Below, piece after piece: positions 56,324 to 64,000 of a stretch of DNA of 64,000 nt (position 1 is the first letter of the stretch; every line of letters begins with the position of its first letter). The DNA comes from Minwuia sp048007105 (lineage in GTDB: Bacteria; Pseudomonadota; Alphaproteobacteria; Minwuiales; Minwuiaceae), in the NCBI RefSeq assembly GCF_048007105.1, contig NZ_CP180352.1:1736001-1800000 (forward strand), read 5' to 3'. A program made the position numbers and the translations under genes. A model generated the notes under the pieces. That model did not search any database. It was not told the origin of the DNA and worked only from the letters and a program-made list of their open reading frames with translations.

Positions 56324-57670
56324 TTGACCAATTTTACTGAACTCGGCCTGGCCGAGCCCCTCCTTCGCGCGCTTGCCGACGAAGGCTACGACCAGCCGAC
56401 CCCGATCCAGCAGAAGGCCATCCCGGTCCTGATGAACGGTGGCGACATCGTCGGCATCGCCCAGACCGGCACCGGCAAGACCGCCGCCTTCGTGCTGCCG
56501 ATCCTGAACGTCATCGCCGGCGACCGCCGCCGGCCCGACAACAAGACCTGCCGCAGCCTGATCGTCGCGCCGACGCGCGAACTGGCCGTGCAGATCGCCG
56601 ACAATGTCCGCAAGTACGCGGCCCACATGCGCATCTCCGTCACCATGGTGACCGGCGGCGTGAAGGCCGGCCCGCAGATCAAGGGCCTGGCGCGCGGCGT
56701 CGACGTGCTGGTCGCGACCCCGGGCCGCCTGCTGGACCACATGTCCACCGGCGCGGTGCGGCTGAACGCCTGCGAGATGGTGGTCCTCGACGAGGCCGAC
56801 CAGATGCTGGATATGGGCTTCATCCCGGCCATCCGGAAGATCATGGCGGCGATGCCGAAGGAGCGTCAGACGGCGCTGTTCTCGGCCACCATGCCGAAGC
56901 CGATCCGGGCGCTGGCCAACGACTTCCTGTCGGGCCCGAAGGAGATCTCCGTCGCCCCCGCCGCGACCCCGATCGAGCGCATCGAGCAGACCGTTCTGCC
57001 GGTGCCGTCGGCCGAGAAGCGCGACGCGCTGGTCCGCCTGATCGACGAGCATGACGTCGAGCGCGCCATTGTCTTCACCCGCACCAAGCATGGCGCCGAC
57101 CGCGTCGCCCGCCATCTGGAGCAGGCCGGCATCGAGACCGGCGCCATCCACGGCAACAAGAACCAGAGCCAGCGCCAGCGCACCCTGAACGCCTTCAAGA
57201 CCGGCGAGATCCAGGTGCTGGTGGCGACGGACGTGGCCGCGCGCGGTATCGACATCCCGGATGTCAGCCACGTCATCAACTTCGAGCTGCCGAACGTGCC
57301 GGAATCCTACGTCCACCGCATCGGCCGCACGGCCCGCGCGGGCAAGGAAGGCGTGGCGATCTCGCTCTGCGCCCCTGACGAGCGCGGCCTGCTGCGCGAC
57401 ATCGAGAAGGTCACGGGCCTCGATTTCGGCCTGCCGGGCGGCGAACGCCCCCAGCGGCGCCAGAACCAGAAGCCCCGCGGTCGTGGCGGCAAGCCCGGCG
57501 GCGAGAGCGGCCCGCGCAAGCATGCCGGCGGTCCGGGCGGCAAGCCCAACCGCGGCCAGGGCGAAGGGCGGCCAGGGCAACCGGAAGCCCCGCCGCAACC
57601 GCAATGGCGGCAGCGGCCGGCCTCAGCGCCAGGCGGCGTGACGACAGCTACGGTGGTGTCCCGGGCCTGA
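56324..57670 (+). CDS. rhlE: DEAD-box RNA helicase, RhlE type, with frameshifted tail
   Basis: About 448 residues as read. Helicase motifs are intact: Q motif PTPIQQKAIPVL, motif I AQTGTGKT, Ia PTRELAVQ, II DEAD in VVLDEADQMLDMGF, III FSATMP, V DVAARGIDIPDV and VI HRIGRTARAG. It unwinds RNA duplexes in ribosome or mRNA metabolism. The TTG at 56324 gives the family N-terminus TNFTELGLAEPLL; the frame is open to a GTG at 56279. The Arg/Gly/Asn-rich tail breaks near 57561-57567: dropping one base restores KGGQGNRKPRRNRNGGSGRP to a stop at 57641, while the present frame reads Pro/Ala-rich residues and stops inside a hairpin repeat. Confidence 0.9.
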   Translation: MTNFTELGLAEPLLRALADEGYDQPTPIQQKAIPVLMNGGDIVGIAQTGTGKTAAFVLPILNVIAGDRRRPDNKTCRSLIVAPTRELAVQIADNVRKYAAHMRISVTMVTGGVKAGPQIKGLARGVDVLVATPGRLLDHMSTGAVRLNACEMVVLDEADQMLDMGFIPAIRKIMAAMPKERQTALFSATMPKPIRALANDFLSGPKEISVAPAATPIERIEQTVLPVPSAEKRDALVRLIDEHDVERAIVFTRTKHGADRVARHLEQAGIETGAIHGNKNQSQRQRTLNAFKTGEIQVLVATDVAARGIDIPDVSHVINFELPNVPESYVHRIGRTARAGKEGVAISLCAPDERGLLRDIEKVTGLDFGLPGGERPQRRQNQKPRGRGGKPGGESGPRKHAGGPGGKPNRGQGEGRPGQPEAPPQPQWRQRPASAPGGVTTATVVSRA

Positions 57671-57752
57671 CCCGGGACCCATGCCGGAGCGGTTGTGGCC
57701 GATCGGCGGTAGCGGAAACGCTCAGGAATGGGCCCTGGATCAAGTCCAGGGC
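57659..57752. repeat. Two hairpin repeats downstream of rhlE
   Basis: TCCCGGG-CCTGA-CCCGGGA (57659-57677) and GCCCTGGA-TCAAG-TCCAGGGC (57732-57752) are 7- and 8-bp hairpins of the same stem/pentaloop family as at 5.9 kb and 52.7-53.0 kb. The rhlE reading frame currently ends within the first one. They lie between convergent genes and may act as terminators. Confidence 0.75.
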
Positions 57753-57792
57753 GCGCCGAGATATTGCCTCGACCGCCGTTGCCCCATGGCTG

Positions 57793-58587
57793 CTACCCGA
57801 TCTTGGTCGCCAGCGCCCCGTCGAGCGGCAGGACCGCACCGCTGATGTAGCTGGCGGCATCCGAGGCCAGGAACACTGCAGCGGCGGCCAATTCCCAGGC
57901 CGTGCCCATGCGCCCCATGGGCACCTGCGCCGCGCGCTGGGCGCGTAGTTCCTCGCGTGGCGTCCCGGTCGCCTCGTGGTAGCCTTCGATGGCCAGGGGC
58001 GTGTCGATCAGGCCGAGTTGCAGCACGTTGGCGCGGATGCCGTATTTCGCGTTCTCGAAGGCCAGCCAGCGGGTGAATTCGTTCAGCGCTGCCTTGGAGG
58101 CCTTGTAGGCGATGATCGGATACATCGCGACGGCGGCGATGGAGCCGACATGGGTGATGCAGCCGGACTTCTGCTCCCGCATCGCCGGCAGAACCGCCTT
58201 GGAGGCGAAGGCTGCGCCGTTCAGGTTGATGTCCATCACCTGCCGCCATTCCTCGGGCTGGATGTTGACGCTGTCGCCCTCGAAGGCGCCGATGGCGGCG
58301 TTGTTGTGCAGCACGTCGATGCGCCCGAAGGCCTTCATCGCCGCCGCAGCCATGGCGTGACAGTCGTCCATCGAGGTGATGTCGGCGGTGATGATCTCGG
58401 CCTCGAAGCCTTCCGCCCTCACTGCATCGCGCGTGTCTTCCAGCGGTCCGGACGAGCGGCTCGCCAGAACCAGCCGTGCCCCCTCGCGGGCGAAGGCCAG
58501 TGCCGTCGCCCGCCCGTTGCCGATCCCCTCGCCGGCGGTCTGACCCGCCCCGGCGATGATGGCGACCTTGCCGTCCAGCTGTCCCAT
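57793..58587 (-). CDS. SDR family oxidoreductase
   Basis: A 264-residue short-chain dehydrogenase. The NAD(P)-binding motif is AIIAGAGQTAGEGIG (about 10-24), NNAAIG marks the stabilising Asn, and the active site is HVGSIAAVAMYPIIAYKASK with Ser, Tyr and Lys (Tyr-x3-Lys) in place. IIAGAGQTAGEG has an inserted residue compared with the usual TGxxxGxG. The substrate is unknown. The ATG overlaps the stop of the upstream SDR gene (ATGA), so the two work together. Confidence 0.9.
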   Translation of the reverse strand: MGQLDGKVAIIAGAGQTAGEGIGNGRATALAFAREGARLVLASRSSGPLEDTRDAVRAEGFEAEIITADITSMDDCHAMAAAAMKAFGRIDVLHNNAAIGAFEGDSVNIQPEEWRQVMDINLNGAAFASKAVLPAMREQKSGCITHVGSIAAVAMYPIIAYKASKAALNEFTRWLAFENAKYGIRANVLQLGLIDTPLAIEGYHEATGTPREELRAQRAAQVPMGRMGTAWELAAAAVFLASDAASYISGAVLPLDGALATKIG

Positions 58588-59357
58588 CAGACCACCGGAC
58601 AGACGCCGCCATCGAGATTGATGGCCGTACCGGTGATGTAGGTGGCCCGCTCGGAGCAGAGGAAGGCGGCCAGATCGCCATAGTCCTCGGCTTCGCCGAT
58701 GCGGCCGAGCGGTACGCGCTTGCCGAGTTCGGCATGCAGTTCCTCGACCGGCCTGTCGCCCGCGCGGCGGTCCCACTGCGCCGACTTGATCAGGCCGATG
58801 CAGATCGTGTTCACCCGGATGTTGTCGGCAGCGTATTCATTGGCCAGCGACTTGGTCAGGTTGATGCCGGCCGCGCGGCTCAGGCTGGTCGGCAGCGCCT
58901 TGGCCGGCGGCGCCTTGCCCTGGCCGATGGTGGCGTTGACGATGGATCCGCCGCCGCGCGCCTTCAGATGCGGCAGGGAAGCGCGGGTCACGCGGACCGC
59001 GCCCATCACCTTGAGCTCGAAGTCGGCCTGCCAGCTCTCGTCGGTGACATCCTCGAAACTGGCAGCAGCCGACGCGCCGGCGTTGTTGATCAGGATGTCG
59101 AGCCCGCCGAACTTCTCGACTGTGGCCTTCACCAGATTCTCGCAGTCCGCGGCGACAGAAACGTCGGCCCGGACGGCGACGACATCGCCGCCGGTCTCGG
59201 CCGAGATCGCCTCGGCCTGCGCCTTCAGATGATCCTCCCGCCGGCCGCAGATGACGACCTTGGCGCCCTCCTGCGCCAGCCGGTGCGCGGTCGCGCGGCC
59301 GAGACCGTCCGAACCGCCCGTCACGATGGCGATCTTGCCCTTCAGACCCAGATCCAT
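58587..59357 (-). CDS. SDR family protein lacking the catalytic Tyr-Lys pair
   Basis: A 256-residue Rossmann protein with a good NAD(P) motif (IVTGGSDGLGRATAH, about 10-24) and NNAGASAAAS. The active-site region reads ALPTSLSRAAGINLTKSLAN where Tyr-x3-Lys is expected, so Tyr is replaced by Thr and Lys by Arg, and the catalytic Ser strand is VNATIGQG. A small subgroup of SDRs shares this pattern; they may bind but not reduce, or use another mechanism. It precedes an intact SDR with a 4-bp overlap. Confidence 0.85.
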   Translation of the reverse strand: MDLGLKGKIAIVTGGSDGLGRATAHRLAQEGAKVVICGRREDHLKAQAEAISAETGGDVVAVRADVSVAADCENLVKATVEKFGGLDILINNAGASAAASFEDVTDESWQADFELKVMGAVRVTRASLPHLKARGGGSIVNATIGQGKAPPAKALPTSLSRAAGINLTKSLANEYAADNIRVNTICIGLIKSAQWDRRAGDRPVEELHAELGKRVPLGRIGEAEDYGDLAAFLCSERATYITGTAINLDGGVCPVV

Positions 59358-59444
59358 GATTGCTCCTCCCGTTGTGATGCCGTGAACTATAGACAGGGCC
59401 GGGTTGCGTCGTCACATGCCCTGAAGGCGGGTCGGAGAAGAAGT

Positions 59445-60311
59445 ATGAACGCAACGTCGAGGCGGCGTGGATCGACGCTGGTCGGGCTGATCGGCGAGGG
59501 CATCCAGGAATCGCGGACGCCGGCCATGCACGAGGCCGAGGCGGCGCGGCAGGGGCTCAATCTGGTCTACAAGCTGCTCGACACCGCCGAGATGGGCAGC
59601 GACCCGCCGGCGCTGGTCGATCTGGTGCGCTATGCGCGGCTGTTCCGCTTCTCGGGACTGAACGTCACCTATCCCTACAAGCAGGAGATCATCCCGCTGC
59701 TGGACGAGATGTCCGATGTGGCCGCCGCCATCGGCGCCGTGAACACGGTCGTGATCCGCTCGGGCCGCCTGTCGGGCCACAATACCGATTACTGGGGCTT
59801 CCGCGAAAGCTTCCAGAGCTCGATGAAGGGCGCATTGCGCGATGACGTGCTGCTGCTCGGCGCGGGCGGGGCGGGGGCGGCAGTTTCCGTGGCACTGTTG
59901 GATTCCGGCGTGGGCAAGTTGTGGATCGCCGATGTGGAACCGGACCGTGCAGCCGCGCTGGCGGAAAAGCTCTGCGAAAAGCATGGCGCCGAGCGGGCCT
60001 GGCCCGTGAGCGATCTCGAGGCCGCCGCCGCCGAGGCGGAGGGCATCGTCAATGCGACCCCGGTCGGCATGGCCAAGCTGCCGGGAACGCCGATGCCGGT
60101 CGAATGCCTGCGGCCCGAGCAGTGGGTCTGCGACATCATCTATTTCCCGATGGAGACGGCCTTTCTCAAGGCCGCGCAGGCGAAAGGCTGCGGCGTGATG
60201 AACGGCGCGGGGATGGCGGTCTACCAGGCCGTCCGCGCCTTCGAGCTGTTCACCGGCGCTGATCCGGAGCCAGCCGCGATGCGCCGGACATTCGAGAGCT
60301 TCGGCGGATGA
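59445..60311 (+). CDS. aroE: Shikimate/quinate dehydrogenase family protein
   Basis: A 288-residue AroE-fold protein. Substrate-side motifs are GLNVTYPYKQEIIP (with the catalytic Lys) and GHNTDYWGF (Asp), the NAD(P) motif is LLGAGGAGAAVSVALLDSG, and the C-terminal NGAGMAVYQAVRAFELFTG is typical. It interconverts 3-dehydroshikimate/quinate and shikimate/quinate. An AroQ dehydratase lies 1.4 kb downstream, so this may be a quinate/shikimate use locus or a second AroE. AAGAAG lies near the ATG. The stop is 3 bp from the convergent transporter stop. Confidence 0.88.
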   Translation: MNATSRRRGSTLVGLIGEGIQESRTPAMHEAEAARQGLNLVYKLLDTAEMGSDPPALVDLVRYARLFRFSGLNVTYPYKQEIIPLLDEMSDVAAAIGAVNTVVIRSGRLSGHNTDYWGFRESFQSSMKGALRDDVLLLGAGGAGAAVSVALLDSGVGKLWIADVEPDRAAALAEKLCEKHGAERAWPVSDLEAAAAEAEGIVNATPVGMAKLPGTPMPVECLRPEQWVCDIIYFPMETAFLKAAQAKGCGVMNGAGMAVYQAVRAFELFTGADPEPAAMRRTFESFGG

Positions 60312-60314
60312 GGC

Positions 60315-61295
60315 TCAACCGCCGGTCAGCCATCGCGCCATGCCGAGATAGAGCGGGATGCCGACGGCGAGGTTGAAGGGAAAGGTGATGCCGAGGCTCA
60401 GCGACAGGCTGATCGACGGGTTCGCTTCGGGCAAGGCCATCCGCATTGCGGCTGGGACCGCAATGTAGGACGCGCTGGCCGACAAGAGGCCGAACAGCAT
60501 CACGTCGCCGACAGAGAATCCGAACAGGGCCGCGCAACCCGCACCGATACAGGCGGAGATGACCGGCATGTAGACCGCAAAGGCGTAGCTGCCCCAGCCG
60601 ATATTGCCGGCTTCCCGGAGCCGCCGGGCTGCGACCAGGCCCATGTCCAGCAGGAACAGGCAGAGCACGCCCTTGAAGGGTTCGGCGATAAACGGCGCCA
60701 CGGCTTCCATGCCGGCTGGCCCGGTGATCCAGCCGATGAAGAAGGATCCCATCAGCAGGACGATACTGCCGTTCAGCAGGATCTCGCGGACCAGCTGACC
60801 GCCGACCTCCGGCTTTCCGGCGTCGGCGGAACGGCTGTAGCGGTGGGCGAGGAAGAGACCGGCAACGATGGCGGGCGTTTCCATGATGGCGACCACGGCG
60901 ACCATCGAGCCGCCATAGTCGACGCCGATCTCTGTCAGGAAGGTGCCGGCGGCGACAAAGGTCACCACGCTGATCGAGCCGTAGTGCGCGGCAACCGATC
61001 CGGCATCCGTGGCCGGCATCCGCGACGTGGCGCGCAGCAATGCGAAGGCCAGGAACGGAATTGCGAAGCTCAGCGCGGCGCCGAGCATCAGCTTGGCGAT
61101 GACGTCGACGTTCAGGCCTGTCTCGGCCAGGGCGACGCCGCCCTTCAGCCCGATCGCCAGCATCAGGTAGAGCGCCATGCCCTTGGCGAGGACTTCCGGC
61201 ACGGCAAGATCGGAGCGGGCGAGCCCGGCGGCCATGCCCAGGGCGAAGAACAGCACCATGGGGCTCAACAGATTACCGAGCGCGAGATCGATCAT
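60315..61295 (-). CDS. SbtA-like sodium-dependent bicarbonate/anion permease
   Basis: A 326-residue membrane protein with about ten helices. Landmarks are LLSPMVLFFALGMAAGLARS and AIGLKGGVALAETG, with repeat-related signatures VAAHYGSISVVTFVAAGTFL and LLSASASYIAVPAAMRMALP. These match the SbtA/DUF897 family; cyanobacterial SbtA takes up bicarbonate with Na+. Proteobacterial members may carry other small anions. The ATG at 61295 has GGAAAGC close by. It lies between shikimate-pathway genes on the opposite strand, so an organic acid substrate is also possible. Confidence 0.85.
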   Translation of the reverse strand: MIDLALGNLLSPMVLFFALGMAAGLARSDLAVPEVLAKGMALYLMLAIGLKGGVALAETGLNVDVIAKLMLGAALSFAIPFLAFALLRATSRMPATDAGSVAAHYGSISVVTFVAAGTFLTEIGVDYGGSMVAVVAIMETPAIVAGLFLAHRYSRSADAGKPEVGGQLVREILLNGSIVLLMGSFFIGWITGPAGMEAVAPFIAEPFKGVLCLFLLDMGLVAARRLREAGNIGWGSYAFAVYMPVISACIGAGCAALFGFSVGDVMLFGLLSASASYIAVPAAMRMALPEANPSISLSLSLGITFPFNLAVGIPLYLGMARWLTGG

Positions 61296-61500
61296 GCTTT
61301 CCAATTGGGGCCCCCTCGTTTCGTTCAGTTGGGCCGGCGTCAGCCAGCACGAAGAGCCGACGCAGGTCGCGCGCCATCGGGGAGCGCCCCAGTGTACTAG
61401 GTACCGCACGGGCTTCCGTGGTCGAGGCGCTCAATTGACGACGACAAATTGCGCTGGAGGTATACGAAAGATTCAAAACGTCAATAGACTGGTAAAAAAT

Positions 61501-61519
61501 TATATAAACCTATATAAAC
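61501..61519 (+). repeat. Tandem direct repeat upstream of the small HTH gene
   Basis: TATATAAAC occurs twice (61501-61509 and 61511-61519), 10 bp apart, within an AT-rich patch of about 60 bp in otherwise GC-rich DNA. One copy can serve as -10. Ten-bp-spaced direct repeats suit head-to-tail binding by MerR-like HTH proteins of the BldC/excisionase kind, as encoded just downstream. Confidence 0.5.
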
Positions 61520-61543
61520 GCCTTTCGAGACAGGAACGTGATC

Positions 61544-61729
61544 ATGCTCTCCCGGCCGATGCTGACCATTCACGAGGTATCCGACCTTCTGAAGATGAAG
61601 GAGAGCACCGTGCGCGGCTGGATCAATGACGGGAATCTGCGGGCCGTGAAGTTCGGGCGCGACTGGCGGGTGGCCTACAAGGACCTGGAAGCCTTCGTGG
61701 AGGCGCGGGCGAACCGGCCTCCCGAGTAG
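61544..61729 (+). CDS. Excisionase/BldC-type helix-turn-helix protein
   Basis: A 61-residue DNA-binding protein that is almost entirely one HTH_17/MerR-like domain: LTIHEVSDLLKMKESTVRGW, INDGNLRAVKFGRDWRVAYK, DLEAFVEARAN. This is the length of phage excisionases and of BldC. No integrase, attachment site or phage gene is visible near it, so a free-standing regulator is more likely. The ATG at 61544 has AGGA about 8 nt upstream; a GTG at 61538 is possible. Direct repeats upstream suggest self-regulation. Confidence 0.85.
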   Translation: MLSRPMLTIHEVSDLLKMKESTVRGWINDGNLRAVKFGRDWRVAYKDLEAFVEARANRPPE

Positions 61730-61750
61730 GCCGGCCTTGCCCTGACTTTG

Positions 61751-62230
61751 TCAGCCCGGACCCTCCGCAATGCTGGCGGGAAGGCTGTCGGATGTGGCGC
61801 CGAGCAGGCGCGCTGCGCTGAGCAGCGCCACCGTGTAGCCGTAGACGCCGAGGCCGCAGACCACGGCCGTCACCGAGCCCGACATCATCGAGTGCCGGTG
61901 ATGCTCGTCGCGGGCGTGGACGTTGGAGATGTGCAGCTCGATCACCGGTCTTTCGATCATGCGCAACGCATCGAGCACCGGCACCGAATAGAAGGACAGG
62001 CCCGCGGGGTTGATGATCACGGCGTCCGCTTCCGTCCGGGCTTCCTGCAGCCAGTCGACCATCACCCCTTCATGGTTGGTCTGGCGGAAATCGAGTTCGC
62101 AGCCGAGCAGGCCGGCCAGGTCGCCGCAGCTGGCCCTTATCGCATCCAGCGTCGTCGAACCGTAGATCTCCGGCTCGCGGACTCCCAGCAGATTGAGGTT
62201 TGGTCCGTTGTAGATGGCGATCCTGGTCAT
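61751..62230 (-). CDS. aroQ: Type II 3-dehydroquinate dehydratase
   Basis: A 159-residue dodecameric-type enzyme that dehydrates 3-dehydroquinate to 3-dehydroshikimate. The signature GPNLNLLGVREPEIYG contains the catalytic Tyr and Arg, followed by FRQTNHEGVMVDWLQEA and the catalytic His in VIELHISNVHARDEHHRHS. The length and all key residues are normal. It works in the same pathway as the AroE-like protein at 59.4 kb, either for aromatic amino-acid synthesis or quinate catabolism. Confidence 0.95.
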   Translation of the reverse strand: MTRIAIYNGPNLNLLGVREPEIYGSTTLDAIRASCGDLAGLLGCELDFRQTNHEGVMVDWLQEARTEADAVIINPAGLSFYSVPVLDALRMIERPVIELHISNVHARDEHHRHSMMSGSVTAVVCGLGVYGYTVALLSAARLLGATSDSLPASIAEGPG

Positions 62231-62358
62231 GTCCTGCTCCCCCCGTGCTGGCGCCCTTCCATTACCGGTTGCTGGTGGCAGACCGGCGCTCAGCGCAATT
62301 CACGGCACAGGCCGATAGTGCCATGCTTTTCCCACAGACTGTCAGGGGAGGATTGGCG

Positions 62359-64000
62359 ATGACCTACAGGCACCCGGCCGAGCCGGATTTCGGCGGCACC
62401 ATCGAACGTCACGTCGAGGACTCGCAACCCTGGTGGCCCGAACCCGCCCTGCCGAAGGGCAAACCGAACGTGGTGCTGATCTGTCTGGACGATACGGGCT
62501 TCTCCCATTTCGGCAGCTACGGCTCGACCATCGAGACGCCGAACGTCGACCGGCTGGCCGCGAACGGCCTGCGCTATTCCAGCTTCCACACCACGGCGCT
62601 CTGCTCGCCGACCCGGGCCTGCATCATGACCGGGCGCAACCATCATGCGGTCCGCATGCGCGCCATCTCCAACATGGACACCGGCTTCCCGCACATGCGC
62701 GGCGCCTTGCCCCGCTCGGCGGCGACCGTCGCCGAAGTGTTGCGGGAAAGCGGCTACGCCACCTTTGCCACGGGCAAGTGGCACCTGGCGCCGATGATCG
62801 AATGCACCGCCGCCGGACCGTTTCACAACTGGCCGCTGCAGCGCGGTTTCAACCGCTATTACGGTTTCATGCAGGGCGAGACCGACCACTTCAGCCCCGA
62901 GATCACCTGCGACAACCACATGATCGATCCGCCGGGCACGCCGCAGGACGGCTATCACTTCTCGGAGGACATGGTGGATCAGTCGATGGCCATGATCCGG
63001 GACCTGCACAGCCTCGTGCCCGAACGGCCCTTCTTCATGTACATGGCCTTCGGCGCGACGCATTCGCCGCACCATGCCCCGGAAGCCTGGCTGGAGAAGT
63101 ACCGTGGCCGTTTCGACGCTGGCTGGGACGAGGTCCGCGAGGAGTGGTTCGCACGGCAGAACGAACTCGGCGTGATCCCGAAGGGCACGAATCTCGCCCC
63201 GCGCAATCCGGGGGTCCGGCCCTGGAACGAACTCTCGGAGAATGAACGCGGGTTTTCCAACCGCCTGCAGGAAGCCTTCGCGGCGATGCTGGACCATACC
63301 GATCACCAGATCGGCCGCTTCGTCGCCTTCCTCGAAGAGATCGGCAAGCTGGACGACACGCTGCTGATCGTGATGTCCGACAATGGCGCCAGCCAGGAAG
63401 GCGGCGCCAGCGGCGTGTTCGACGAGATGCGTTATTTCAACGGCCTGAAGGAGGACGTCGACGAGGCGGTCAAGCATCTCGACCTGATCGGCGGCCCGAA
63501 GAGCCACTCCAACATCCCCTGGGGCTGGGCGCAGGCCGGCAACACGCCGCTGAAATGGTACAAGCAGAACACACATGGCGGCGGCGTGCGCGATCCGCTG
63601 GTCATCCACTGGCCGAAGAAGCTGAAGGGGCAGGAGGGACAGTTCCGTCGGCCCTTCTGCTACGCGACGGATATCGCTGCGACAATTCTCGACGCGGCGG
63701 GCGCCGGGATGCCCGAAGAGGTCGCGGGCGTCGAGCAGATGCCGATGCACGGCTCCAGCCTGATGCCGACCCTGACGGATCCGAAGGCCTCGCCGGCGCG
63801 GTCGGTGCAGTATTTCGAGATGCTCGGCCATCGCGGAATCTGGAAGGACGGCTGGAAGGCCGTCACCCGCCACGGCCGCAACACGTCCTTCGATGACGAC
63901 CGCTGGGAGCTTTACCACCTCGAGGAAGACTTCTCGGAGAGCAACGACCTCGCGGAGTCCGATCCGAAGAAGCTCGAAGAGATGAAGGAACTCTGGTGGC
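62359..64000 (+). CDS. Sulfatase (arylsulfatase type), 3' end outside the window
   Basis: The first 547 residues of a formylglycine-dependent sulfatase; the frame is open to the window end. The metal Asp pair is in VVLICLDDTGFSHFG (Asp44-Asp45), and the formylglycine motif is CSPTRACIMTGR with Cys82. ATGKWHLAP supplies the active-site Lys/His, and MSDNGASQEGG (about 339-349) the second metal Asp/Asn. There is no signal peptide, so the enzyme looks cytoplasmic. GGGGAGG lies 8 nt before the ATG. A maturation enzyme is not in the window. The substrate (aryl or alkyl sulfate) is unknown. Confidence 0.93.
   Translation, partial: MTYRHPAEPDFGGTIERHVEDSQPWWPEPALPKGKPNVVLICLDDTGFSHFGSYGSTIETPNVDRLAANGLRYSSFHTTALCSPTRACIMTGRNHHAVRMRAISNMDTGFPHMRGALPRSAATVAEVLRESGYATFATGKWHLAPMIECTAAGPFHNWPLQRGFNRYYGFMQGETDHFSPEITCDNHMIDPPGTPQDGYHFSEDMVDQSMAMIRDLHSLVPERPFFMYMAFGATHSPHHAPEAWLEKYRGRFDAGWDEVREEWFARQNELGVIPKGTNLAPRNPGVRPWNELSENERGFSNRLQEAFAAMLDHTDHQIGRFVAFLEEIGKLDDTLLIVMSDNGASQEGGASGVFDEMRYFNGLKEDVDEAVKHLDLIGGPKSHSNIPWGWAQAGNTPLKWYKQNTHGGGVRDPLVIHWPKKLKGQEGQFRRPFCYATDIAATILDAAGAGMPEEVAGVEQMPMHGSSLMPTLTDPKASPARSVQYFEMLGHRGIWKDGWKAVTRHGRNTSFDDDRWELYHLEEDFSESNDLAESDPKKLEEMKELWW

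Noticed and set aside
56005..56331. 108-codon minus-strand frame in the rhlE leader
   Set aside because: No ribosome site, arginine-rich translation without recognisable fold, and it conflicts with the predicted helicase promoter and leader.
61544..61729. Excisionase-like gene as evidence of a prophage or integrative element
   Set aside because: No integrase, attachment repeats, tRNA or phage genes are seen; free-standing regulators share this fold.

Overview
The window is GC-rich, dense bacterial DNA with short intergenic gaps and many 4-bp ATGA/GTGA gene overlaps. The flagellar gene set points to the Alphaproteobacteria, probably a Rhodospirillales-like lineage: fliX, a MotE-type protein, a DUF6468-type protein, an FlgJ rod-binding protein without a hydrolase domain, and candidate CtrA boxes. 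An ArsR-methyltransferase regulator ahead of metF-metH, a DksA that has lost most zinc-finger cysteines, an MmcB-type protein and an antisense-strand RNase P RNA agree with this. The species cannot be named from the sequence alone. No tRNA, rRNA, CRISPR array, insertion sequence or prophage was seen.

Layout. 0-6 kb: end of an enoyl-CoA hydratase, an Fe-ADH-family reductase, a small-molecule methyltransferase and a fused indolepyruvate ferredoxin oxidoreductase. 6-8 kb (minus strand): MlaC-like protein, sirtuin and GNAT acetyltransferase in one coupled operon. 8-13.4 kb: methionine/one-carbon operon (ArsR-methyltransferase regulator, metF, metH). 13.6-15 kb: mmcB-like and phosphotransferase genes. 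15.4-20.1 kb: a 1468-residue RTX protein with a 153-residue (Gly/Ser)-Ser-X N-terminus, followed by a tiny Tat-type peptide gene and a strong terminator. 20-25 kb: EamA exporter, rnpB, LysR regulator, an orphan 63-aa protein, AmpD-like amidase, TerB-DnaJ protein and AEC transporter. 25.3-27.2 kb: arsenic resistance (ArsR-ArsC fusion plus ACR3). 27-30.8 kb: P450, Nudix, two envelope proteins, a possible sRNA and HspQ. 30.8-44.7 kb: flagellar rod, ring, switch and motor-accessory genes in several divergent operons, interrupted by dksA. 44.7-48.1 kb: kinase / output-domain / kinase signalling cassette. 48-52.7 kb: aromatic-acid catabolic cluster (hydratase, Rieske dioxygenase alpha and beta, PaaK-like ligase, TetR). 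53-64 kb: mixed accessory metabolism (frameshifted GRDB-like reductase, D-aminoacylase-like hydrolase, RhlE helicase, two SDRs, AroE-like and AroQ proteins, SbtA-like transporter, a BldC/excisionase-type HTH protein and a sulfatase cut by the window end).

The most unusual features are: two tandem MotB-like proteins of which only one keeps the proton-carrying Asp; the RTX protein with its tripeptide-repeat head and Tat micropeptide partner; several genes with candidate operators ending at, or about 22 nt before, a start codon that lacks a Shine-Dalgarno site (likely leaderless); a dispersed hairpin-repeat family whose stems vary while the five-base loop is conserved; and two single-base frameshifts (GRDB-like gene and rhlE tail) between 53 and 58 kb.
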